From contig NC_030385.2 of the NCBI RefSeq assembly GCF_001625215.2, positions 40,139,598 to 40,203,597 on the forward strand: a stretch of DNA of 64,000 nt. Reading direction: 5' to 3'. Positions 1 to 8,676 of this stretch are shown here, one piece after another (positions within the stretch are counted from its first letter, which is position 1; each line of letters starts with the position of its first letter). Made by a program: the position numbers and the translations under genes. The DNA is from Daucus carota subsp. sativus (lineage: Eukaryota; Streptophyta; Magnoliopsida; Apiales; Apiaceae). The notes beneath the pieces were generated by a model. It worked only from the letters and a program-made list of their open reading frames with translations, did no database searches and had not been told where the DNA came from.

Positions 1-834
1 TGTCTCTAGCGCATTTGCCATCTCTATCACTTCTTCTGCAGACAAATAATTCTCACTCCCAAAGCACACAAACACTACCGAAGATTTCTCTTTGTTGTCT
101 AGCCATTTCATGATATGATTCGTGTTATCATCTCCAGTTTCGGCTGGACTATAAACAAGTGGACCAACAGTGATTATAGTCTTTTCTAACAGATCCGATA
201 GATAATCAATATACTTCCCTTCAATTTGTCTAAAGCTCTTAACCAAAACAACGTTGCATGATCGTTCAAAGCATGAGATGAAGGCACGAAGTGACATGAT
301 GGCATTTTCAGGAGGTTTAGGTTGGTTAATAGAAGAAAGAGCCATTTCAGGGAACGGGAAATTTTCACCTGATTTTTTGTAGAAATGAAAGCCTAGGCAA
401 GAGGTTGCTGCTGCGCTCACTGAAAAAAATACAGCTGGAATATTCAGTGACAACGCAACCTCTGCAGGCCATGAAGGCATGAAATCATAGATAACCAAAT
501 CAGGTTTTATGTCTTTGAGGATGTCACTGAAGATTGGAGCTGCCTTCACTAAAGCTTGTTGCAGGATTATGTTGAGATTGGACGGAAGGCCATTCGTGGT
601 ATGATAATGAGGAGGCAGGTCCGGAGAAGATGGAAGATGCAGCTCTACTAGTTGAATATGATCATTTTCAGGAACTCTGTCCTTGATAGAAGCAAGGTTG
701 ATAGGTGTAGAACAAAGATAAATTTCAAATCTTCTTTTCGCGAGGTGTTTAGCTAGTTCTAAGAAGGGAGAGATGTGACCATGGGCTACATACGGCAACA
801 TCACTATACTCAATCTGCCATTATCACCCTCCAT
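1..834 (-). CDS. UDP-glycosyltransferase, UGT94-like (N-terminal part, cut by window start)
   Basis: Reading the minus strand from the ATG at 832-834 gives 278 codons open to base 1, with no stop or frameshift, so this is the 5' part of a gene continuing left of the window. Family 1 UGTs move a sugar from a UDP-sugar to small lipophilic acceptors in the cytosol. The UGT94 group usually adds a sugar to an existing sugar of a flavonoid, crocetin-type or terpenoid glycoside. The catalytic-His motif AHGHISPF sits near residue 20 and YDFMPSWPAEVALS carries the likely acid-pair Asp. The visible part stops inside FGSENYLSAEE, just before the PSPG box, so sugar preference cannot be read. It is close to the copies ending at 1340 and 16740 and forms a tandem cluster with them. 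Acceptor unknown. Confidence 0.88.
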   Translation of the reverse strand, partial: MEGDNGRLSIVMLPYVAHGHISPFLELAKHLAKRRFEIYLCSTPINLASIKDRVPENDHIQLVELHLPSSPDLPPHYHTTNGLPSNLNIILQQALVKAAPIFSDILKDIKPDLVIYDFMPSWPAEVALSLNIPAVFFSVSAAATSCLGFHFYKKSGENFPFPEMALSSINQPKPPENAIMSLRAFISCFERSCNVVLVKSFRQIEGKYIDYLSDLLEKTIITVGPLVYSPAETGDDNTNHIMKWLDNKEKSSVVFVCFGSENYLSAEEVIEMANALET

Positions 835-1339
835 GATCAACTCTCCTTTTTTTTCTAACAAATAGCAAACACTTATACAATGATCACCTTCGTGCACCCT
901 TATAGCCACAAATAAACAAGTAACATCCTAAACAGAGAATTTTACGCTAACCTGACAAGAGAGATGACGCCAGAAACAAAGTATTTACTTGTAATCTGAG
1001 AAAGATAGCTTGTAGGCCTGTTGACATTAACAATAATATGTCTTCATCTGTCTCACTTTGGTATTGACGGATATATTTCTTTTATTAGTTCTGATTTGTC
1101 TGTGGAAATTTACATGTGCACAAAGCATATTGTGCTGTAATAATTTTATACACATCAACTGAATTCTGGTGGGAGGCCATCAGATAGAGGAGTACCGTAG
1201 TAGAATTGAATTTTATGCTATCCCGCAAATTTACAAACAATTATTTTGTTACAAAACAGATTCCCAATATTTTTGACTCTGACATCCTTATCAAACAAAT
1301 ATGCACACTTAATTTCGGATTTGTACACCATAGATAAAA
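835..1339. other. Intergenic spacer between two UGT genes
   Basis: This stretch holds the promoter and leader side of the minus-strand UGT that starts at 834 and the 3' flank of the UGT that ends at 1340. I see no convincing open frame, RNA gene or transposon end here. Confidence 0.5.
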
Positions 1340-2671
1340 CTAGTATGCTTGTGTCTTCTTGCTGCAAACTTGCTTCAGCTCCTCAGCTGCCTTGTCCAAA
1401 TCATCCTCTCCTTTCCCCTCTATCTTTAACTTTATTTCTCTAGCTTTCCTCCTCACACCTTCACCGCTTTCTTCAGCCAAAACCTTGTTGATAACATTAG
1501 CAATCTCCTCTCTCTTGAACTTGCCTTCAGTGTTTCTTGCTATTGCCATACCAACGCCAATTTCCACCACAAGTCTGGCATTTGTATACTGATCCCCTCT
1601 CATGGGCATGGCAATAATTGGCACCCCCAGTTTCATGCTTTCATTCACAGAATTCCATCCACAATGGCTGAGAAAGGCACCGGTGCTTGGATGTCCCAGG
1701 ATCGCCTTTTGTGGCGCCCAGCCCTCCAGAATCAATCCTGAATCTCCTATCTTTTCCACAAAACCCTCTGGTAGTTGTAGACATCCGTTTTCCTCTCCTT
1801 GCGGAGACCTCACAGACCATATGAAAGCACACTTGGCTATCTCCAATGCATTTGACATCTCTATCACTTGTTCTGCAGATAGATAATTCTCGCTCCCAAA
1901 ACACACAAAAAGCACAGAAGATCTTTCTTTTCTGTCCAGCCATTTTATAATATTCTTCATCTCATCATCTTCATTATCTGTTGGATCATGAACAAGTGGA
2001 CCGATAGGAATTATACTTTTCTGCACCAGATCTGGTAGAAAATTGATATATTTTTCTTCAACTTCTCTAAAACTCCTAATAAAAGCAAGGCTGCATGACC
2101 GTTCAAAACACAAAACATTTTCTCTAAAAGCCTTGAGTACAGGTTCAGGAAGCTTCTGCGCGTCAATTGAAACACCACCAACTTCTGGAAATGGGAACTC
2201 CTCACCAGCCCTTTTGCAGAGATGCGCCACTAGGCAAGAGGCTGCAGCAGCAGTGACTGCAAAATAAACAGCCGGAACATTCAGCGACAGAGCAACCTCT
2301 GCAGGCCATGAAGGCTTAAAATCATAAATAACCAAATCCGGTTCAATGTCTCTGAGGATGTCAATGAAAACTGGAGCTGCCTTCTCAAAGGCTTGTTCGA
2401 GGGTCGGGATTAGACTGTATGGAAGGCCATTTGTGGAATGATAACAAGGAGGTAGCTCTGGAGAATAAGGAAGATGAAACTCAACAAGTTGAACATGATC
2501 ATTTTCATGCACTCTGCTCTTGATAGAAGCAAGGTTGATAGGACTAGAACAAAGATGGACTACGAAACTTCTTTTGGCAAGTTGTTTAGCTAGTTCTAAG
2601 AAGGGAGATATGTGACCATGGGCTAGATGTGGTAACATCACTATACTCTTTCTGCAATTTTCACTCTCCAT
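1340..2671 (-). CDS. UDP-glycosyltransferase, UGT94-like
   Basis: Single-exon gene of 443 residues. An in-frame ATG lies 21 bases upstream (2692), but the start at 2671 is preferred because MESEN is shared with the paralogue starting at 18071. Catalytic base His20 lies in HGHISPF and its Asp partner is near 117 in IYDFKPSW. The PSPG box runs from Trp318 to Gln361 (44 residues): WAPQKAILGH, then SHCGWNS, then GVPIIAMPMRGDQ. A final Gln is usual for UDP-glucose users. Length is typical. The family (UGT94, 'glucosyl crocetin beta-1,6-glucosyltransferase-like') commonly extends the sugar chain of a glycoside. Position 340 is Asn (HCGWNS), while the downstream paralogue has Ser there. It ends QAY*, exactly as the 16740 copy does. 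The substrate is not readable. Confidence 0.93.
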   Translation of the reverse strand: MESENCRKSIVMLPHLAHGHISPFLELAKQLAKRSFVVHLCSSPINLASIKSRVHENDHVQLVEFHLPYSPELPPCYHSTNGLPYSLIPTLEQAFEKAAPVFIDILRDIEPDLVIYDFKPSWPAEVALSLNVPAVYFAVTAAAASCLVAHLCKRAGEEFPFPEVGGVSIDAQKLPEPVLKAFRENVLCFERSCSLAFIRSFREVEEKYINFLPDLVQKSIIPIGPLVHDPTDNEDDEMKNIIKWLDRKERSSVLFVCFGSENYLSAEQVIEMSNALEIAKCAFIWSVRSPQGEENGCLQLPEGFVEKIGDSGLILEGWAPQKAILGHPSTGAFLSHCGWNSVNESMKLGVPIIAMPMRGDQYTNARLVVEIGVGMAIARNTEGKFKREEIANVINKVLAEESGEGVRRKAREIKLKIEGKGEDDLDKAAEELKQVCSKKTQAY

Positions 2672-3163
2672 GCTCACTAGCAGATGAAGCAAATATTATC
2701 AAGTGAAAACAATGCCATAATATAATGAGCACTTTGGTCATCACTCATCACTCATCACCCATCACCATCCTTGATCCTACATATGAATCGTTAAATCTCA
2801 CCATCCATGCTTTTCCTCGACCAATAAGAAAGCTGTCGTGCCCTGGTAGGCGGAATCCTGTCTTTCTGGACCACATTCTTTAAAATCTTATCATCTACTC
2901 CGATTAATTTGTAAGTTAAACTTTTTTTTTAAAAAACTATTCAAATGGCTTCTTTTATCACTAAACATGCGTCTATAATAAGTTTAAGTTTCACTCGGTG
3001 ACGATTTTGGACCACATTCTTTAAAATCTATCGTCTACTCGGATTAATTTAGTTAATTTATAAGTTAAGCTTTTTTTCTAAATCATTCAAATGACATCTA
3101 TTATTCTTTTATCACTAAACATACGTTTACAGTAAGTTTAAGTTTCTCTTCTAATGTAATCTG
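2672..3163 (-). promoter_or_regulatory. UGT promoter region with a ~140-bp tandem duplication
   Basis: This region lies upstream of the minus-strand UGT that starts at 2671. A block beginning ACCACATTCTTTAAAATC occurs at about 2868 and again at about 3010. Both copies run on through a T-rich tract and 'tatcactaaacat' to 'taagtttaagtttc', giving two imperfect direct repeats of about 140 bp. A short version (CCACATTCTTTAAGATCTG) sits near 18170, upstream of the third UGT, so the promoter was duplicated with the gene. The retrotransposon inserted just beyond the second copy. Confidence 0.6.
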
Positions 3164-3168
3164 ATCCA
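3164..3168. repeat. Target site duplication ATCCA (left) of the LTR element
   Basis: ATCCA directly precedes the left LTR and recurs at 15539-15543 directly after the right LTR. This 5-bp duplication is what a Ty3/gypsy integrase makes. Confidence 0.95.
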
Positions 3169-3850
3169 TGATAACGCCAATCTCCGATCCCGGTCCTTCC
3201 TCCGCCGTGGATGACGGTTCTGCGGTGTAGCTGCTGGAAGGGTTCCTACAAAACAACGCCGGCGGGGGGGTTTTGCCCCGAAGCGCCTCCGGCGTGAGAA
3301 TAAGAGCAGGCTTTGGAAGGATAAAGATTAGAAAGTGTGTTATCTATGTGTGGTGGGTGAAGGTGGTGTATGGTGGTTGCATGGTGGCTGGAGGCTTTTG
3401 TGTTTATGTGTATGCTGAGTGCTTAAGTGTGTGCAGAGAATGAATATAGTGAGAGTGAAGTTAACCCCCAGACTCTTGACCCTTGGTCTATTTATAGGCC
3501 AAGGATTAGGGTTCGGGGGTGCGTACCTGGATCCTGGTCCTACACGTGTAGGGGTTTGATCCCCTACACGTGTCCAGGTGTCGGCGTGGAAGTAGTCTTT
3601 TGGAATGTTCCCTGGCTTGTCTCTATCGCCAGTGGTTGACCGTTATATTTGTCTTCATCGTGTCAGTCTGTGGCTCGTGCAGTAGTTGTCGGCTGGTACG
3701 TGTTTGGGTCCCGGTCGAGGGGTATAGGTCCGGGTAGTATCCGGGTCCTTGACTCTACCTGGATGGCGTACCCTGGTAGTTGGTAATCCTTCATGGGGTC
3801 GGGGTCCCGGAGTGGACCCGGGCTAGGGTAGTCCGGGTTGTACCATATCA
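3169..3850 (-). repeat. 3' LTR (left LTR) of the Retand-type element
   Basis: 682 bp, TG...CA, matching 14857-15538 by eye over the full length. On the sense (minus) strand it follows the polypurine tract. It contains TATAAATAG (minus, 3488-3497). Upstream of that, in the sense direction, lies an inverted pair of CTACACGTGTAG-like boxes at about 3539-3572. Short open frames inside are not taken as genes. Confidence 0.96.
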
Positions 3851-3867
3851 TTTGCCCCCCACTCCCT
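3851..3867 (-). other. Polypurine tract
   Basis: On the minus strand the bases GGGAGTGGGGGGCAAA lie directly before the 3' LTR start TGATATGG. This is the expected primer for plus-strand DNA synthesis. Confidence 0.85.
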
Positions 3868-4263
3868 TATATAGATTCTCTATGTGAGGGAGTAGAGTGG
3901 AGTTTCTGCTTTGTTTCCCCGATCGAGTGGATCCGGATAAGGGCGGAGGTTTATTCTTGCCCCCCGGTCTCGGTAAATCCGGGTTGATACAGGAGTTTAT
4001 GTTTGCCCTCTTACTCGAGTAGACTCGGGTGGGGATGGAAGCTGGTGGATGGACCCGGGTCGGTCGAATCTTGCTGATTTCTGTACCTTCGTATCTGTGG
4101 ACCCGGGTGGGGAAGTCGCCCGGGTCGAGGGATGGCGAAACGGTTGAGGTGCGTGGAATTTGAACGGGTTGAGTGTCTGGGAAGTTGTATCGACACGCCT
4201 TTTGAGGAGGGGTAATAATAACAAACGGCTGTAATAATTTGTATCCAGCCAATAGGAGGTCGC

Positions 4264-4290
4264 CACGTGGCCTACTAGCACGGCTATAAG
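4264..4290 (+). promoter_or_regulatory. Promoter of the antisense gene inside the retrotransposon (G-box plus TATA)
   Basis: A perfect G-box CACGTG (4264-4269) is followed 15 bases later by TATAAG (4285-4290), and then a pyrimidine-rich stretch where a start near 4315 would fall. A leader exon and intron follow in the right orientation for the spliced gene that starts at 5125. Seen: the boxes and spacing. Inferred: that they drive it. Confidence 0.55.
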
Positions 4291-5124
4291 TACACACCCC
4301 TTTTCACTTCCTCGTTTTTTACTTTTACCTTCGTTTCCATAATTTCTCCGCTTCATTTTTTGCTGTCGCTCGAGGGTGCTTTTTTGCGGGAGGTTTCACT
4401 GGAATCTCAAGAGTCGTTGTCGTCGTTGTTCTTGCGTCGTCGGTCTCGGTAAGCCCCTTCTTCGCCTCATTGTTCGTATTTTTATTGTCGCTGTCTTCTT
4501 TTGCTGTACTTCGAATGCCATGCTTAAGTTTGTGGAATTGTTGTTGATTTTGGTTGCTTTTTGTGTTCCGATTTCGGCTTGGTATATAAGTGTATTTGTT
4601 CGACTGTTTATGAATGTGAGTTTTTGAGTTTCGGACGCGTAGATGTGATGATTGGGGGTGTGTAAGTTGTGGGTTTTGGTCGTCGGAAATTTGGGTTTGT
4701 GCTGGGTTTTTGGGTGGCTGTTCTTGGGTGTATGTGTATGTATATTTGTATGTGGCGAGGGATTTGAGTTTTGATCTTTGGTTTTGATTTGAAATGTGTT
4801 ATAAACTGTTTTTGCCTGTTGGGTTTCCGGGGATTTGAACTGAGCCCGGGTATGACAAATATGCCCGGGTTGGGTAGCTTTGGTAGTTGGTGGTTGTGGA
4901 ATTGTATGTGTTTTAATTGCGTTGTAGTTATGGGGACTCAAATGGGACCCGGGTAGAATCGGTTGAGTGGCTTAATAGGATCCGGGTAGTGTTATTTGTA
5001 CTTGGTTATTTCTCTTCTTTCGATGGTGTTCCGTATAGAGCTAGGATGGGATCCGGACCCAAATAAAATCTGTAACTGTATGTGAGTTCTAAAATTGACC
5101 CGGGTTGCTTTTGTATTTAGGTTT

Positions 5125-7686
5125 ATGGTCCGGATCCCTAGGCCGCCCAGGAGAGAAATTGTTGCTTATTCGGCGGTACCCGGGGAATTCTCTAGCGATA
5201 CAGAGTGTGACGAGGTCCATACCCTTGCTCACCGTGCCCGGGAAAAGATGGCTGAAGAAGAGGTTTCGTCTTCGGGTGTGATATCTGCCAGGCAGGACGT
5301 CAAAGCTACAGTAGGGAGACAAGTGATCATGTCTCCGGAAGGAATGTGGTGTGATTCCAAGTCTTTTTTTATAATCAAGGCTCCCATGGTAGATGAGACG
5401 GCGTTTTACGCAAATATGGCCGGGTTCTACCGGTGTAAGCATCCCAACGGTCCGCTGGCTCCTTATGATAAGGGGAGATTTGATGAAATGTTCAGCAAGC
5501 TGTCATTGGTCCGGGCTCCGTATCCCCTTAGGAGCCATATTAGTGAGATGTCCCCGGAGGATGCGGACTTGATGATCCGGGCTGCGTTCCAGCTCCCGCC
5601 CGAGGTTGAATGGAGATGGCCAGAACCCGGGGAGAGAATATATCACCGTCCGGCTGACGGTTTCGTGCCCGTGTGGATGGAGCACCTTAGATCCGGGTGG
5701 AATCCAAGGTGGCATATCTTTTTTAAGCATCTGTGTAAGTACGAGTTTAAGTGCTCCCCAATGCAGATTACCCCTAACGCTATCAAGTGGATGTCTTGGT
5801 TCTTGATGGCTTGTAATAAGAAGAACTATTACCCGACCTTGAAGTTATTTCACATGCTCTTTCAGTTCAAGAAGTCTGGGGTTAAGCCCTTATATGAGTT
5901 GCGTTTCCGCTCCAAGGAGATGGGTCTCGGATCCGGGTTTACGAGCCCGGTTAGTCACTTGAGCTCGTTGAAGCACTGGAACGGGGAAGTTCTGATGCTG
6001 AAGGGTTTGGATCTGGCATTTATGCCTTATATTGTTACAGATGACAAGTTGGTCCGGACGGACTTTGGGGCCCCGGGTGCTGCTGGTGAATTCCGGGAAC
6101 AATTACGCGACTTCTGCAATTGTCTCGGGTTTCAATTGACCCGGGATTCATTTATGCAGTATGACAAGATGCATCTTGCCGGCTGTAAGTTGTATCCTCT
6201 GTATCCGGGTTTACTTTTTATTTGTGTTTCTTTAGCGGGTGTCCGGGTCGACTATAGCTTGTATTGTTTTTCCCTTCTAAGAAATGTAGTTGGTGTTGCC
6301 TATTTTACCCTGGTTGATTGTTATTTGTCTTAGTAGATTCCTCCTGGCCTGTTTTAGCTGTTGTATTGTGTTCTGATCTGTGTGTTTCCCTATCGATGCA
6401 GGCTTGCCTTTCTTTAACGAGGGATTGTGGAAGGAGATGGCTAGTGATTCGTTTGCTGCGCATCTGAAGAATCTGGCAGGAGCCCATGTTGTCCCTAAAC
6501 CGAAACCGAAGACTAAGGCAAAGTCTGCTAAGAAGGGGCAATCCGGGTCTTCCCGCCAGGAGACCGAGGGAACCGGGACTTCGAGTCACAACCCGGACTC
6601 GGTGTTGCAAGTGCAAGATTCGGATCTTGCCGTGGATGTCTTGGGTGCGGAAAGTCCGGATTTCCAACCGCTAAAGAAGAAGATGAAGCCCAGTAAGCAG
6701 GTGCTTGGTGTTGGGGAGGGGGGAGTGGATCCTGGTAAGACGGCTGTGGAGATACTTGATGATGAGGTGGAGGTTGAGGAGGGAGACCGGGTAGTTTCCA
6801 AAATTGACAAGCCGGAGTTTGGGCGGTACTCTGTTAAAAAGGTGATTGGGATGATGTCCGAGCTGCCGTCTGATCAGGACTGGGAGATGATGGACAAGCA
6901 GGGTCTAGTCGAGAACTTTAAAGAGCTCGGGAATCTTTGGGGCCAGGTATTCTTCGATCCGGGTTCTCTTGCTTTTATTTTTTCCTCCCTCTCTTTTTTG
7001 TACTTGGTGTTTTTCGTTTGGTAATGCTTGGTTTCCTGATTTTGCTTGGGCTTTGGTTTTGTCAGCTTGGCGGACGTCTAGCCGGGTTCAATACTCGTGC
7101 TTTGGAGGAGTTGAAGAAGGAGAGGGAGTTCTCTGCTAACAGCCTTACCCGGATCTCTAAGTTGGAGAAGAAACTGGATGTGGAGCGATCGGCTAGGGAA
7201 GTGCTGGAGTCGGGGATGGCGACTAAAATCAAGGAGGCTGAGGCTCGTAAAGAAACTGAGCTCGGGCAGAGGGCAAAAGATGCTGAGATCCGGGCGGACA
7301 AGGCTGAGAAGAGGGTATCCGAGTTGGAAAAACAGATCTCCGACTTGAAGTTGCAGCTGGAGGCCCGGAAGGCCCCGGAGGAGGTTGTTGCTGAGTTTCA
7401 GCGGTCTAAGGCTTATGGGGATGCTTTGGCGAAGGCCGCTGCTGCTGAGGTTATGCGCTGCTGGACCGTGGCTGAAAAGCACATCAAGACTGATCCGGGT
7501 GCGAATGCGCAGAGCTTTACTGATCTTTACATTGCCGCAAAGAACAGGATTTCGGCGGGCGGAGGGGAGCCCGAGCCCTATGTTGCCCCGGGTCAGGAAG
7601 TGGACTCGGACTCATCTGCTGAATCTGAACCCTTGGACGAGGAGATTCCTGTCACCGATCCCCCCGCTGATGATCCTCCTGTTTAA
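5125..7686 (+). CDS. Antisense gene of the Retand-type element: three coding exons, coiled-coil protein
   Basis: Coding exons 5125-6184, 6402-6946 and 7066-7686 join in frame (CT|GTAAGT...GCAG; CAG|GTATTC...GTCAG) to give 741 residues. A leader intron 4449-5120 (TCG|GTAAG...TTTAG) ends four bases before the ATG at 5125, which favours this start over the ATG at 5095. Residues 1-60: basic then acidic, disordered. About 65-350: a globular domain with FFKHLCKYEFKCSPMQITP and LFHMLFQFKK, resembling the plant-mobile-domain-like proteins of Tat antisense frames. Lys/Pro-rich nuclear-type patch at 385-398. Long Glu/Lys coiled coil at about 543-640, then an acidic tail. Antisense frames of this kind are known in Tat elements, but their role is not. 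It lies opposite to pol and converges with it. No reverse transcriptase or nuclease residues are seen. The splicing is my reading and is untested. Confidence 0.75.
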
Positions 7687-7899
7687 GTTTTATCTGCCTT
7701 TACCTTGAAGAACAATGTTTTTTTTTTTTTTTGTAAGGCTGGATATGTCTTTGTTTCCGGATTTGGATGTTTGTCCGGGTCTGTGCTGACCTGGGCTCGT
7801 GGATATTTGTCCTCTACTGCTTTTATCGAATATTTCCTTGTCATCTTTGCCTGTGAATGCGTTTTGTATATTTCTTTCTCATGTTCGATTGTTTTAGAA

Positions 7900-8545
7900 T
7901 AATTTCCCGGCAACGCCTGCCCGGATCGATTGCTTCTAACTGCTTTGTACCCGGGTATGATTGCTCAAATAGCTTTCATACTTAGAAATTTCTTAAACGA
8001 AACAGATGGATCCGGGCAAAGTGGATCCGGGTCTGATTGCTGAGAATATTTTTATAAGTACATCGAATAGGTGGATCCGGGTAATGCTTGCCCGGGTTGA
8101 TCGCTTTTAGATGTGTTTGCCTTAGAAAAGTTTTCCAAGTAAATTAAATTGATGGACCCGGGCAATGCTTACCCGGGTTGATTGCTTTATGTGTGTGTAC
8201 TCAGAAAACTTTTCCAAGTTAAATAGATGGACCCGGGCAATGCTTACCCGGGTTGATTGTTTTATGTGTGTTTGCACTTAGAAAACTTTTCCAAGTTAAA
8301 TAGATGGATCCGGGCAATGCTTACCCGGGTTGATTGCTTTATATGTGCACTTAGAAAACTTTTCTAAGTAAATTGAATAGATGGACCCGGGCAATGCTTA
8401 CCCGGGTTGATTGTTTTTTTTTAGCTTTTGCACTTAGAAATTTTTCCAAGTCAGATGATTGGATGGATGGACCCGGGTAGATCCTTCCTGGGTTGGTTGT
8501 TGACATTGCTTGGTTGCCTTAGAAATTTTCTAAGTAGATAATAAT
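7900..8545. repeat. Tandem repeat array, unit about 75-86 bp
   Basis: Units start near 8071, 8151, 8226, 8303, 8380 and 8466, with degenerate units before that (about 7948 and 8005). Each has GATGGACCCGGGCAATGC, then TTACCCGGGTTGATTG, then an AT-rich part ending CTTAGAAAACTTTTCCAAGT. CCCGGG/CCGGGT pairs make each unit partly palindromic. The array lies between the stop of the antisense gene (7686) and the stop of pol (8677), so it may carry the terminators of both. Amplified tandem repeats in this place are known for Retand-like elements. Confidence 0.9.
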
Positions 8546-8676
8546 ATAGATTCATTGGTAGCAAAAGACTTCATTGATATTAAAACTATTACACAGCTTT
8601 GAGAATGATCAAAAGTACATGATTGCTTTTAGGGATATGTAGCTGTCTTCTGGGATCCTTGTCCTTCTTTCTCATT

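Noticed and set aside
3427-3639. 70-codon frame repeated at 15115
   Set aside because: It is present twice only because it lies in the LTR; no sign of coding use.
4396-4941. 181-codon minus frame near the left end of the retrotransposon
   Set aside because: Low-complexity Thr/Pro/His sequence complementary to the leader intron of the antisense gene; no start context or family.
5095-5124. Upstream ATG of the antisense gene (ten extra codons)
   Set aside because: A TTTAG acceptor at 5119-5120 falls inside these codons, so they are probably intron; 5125 is preferred.
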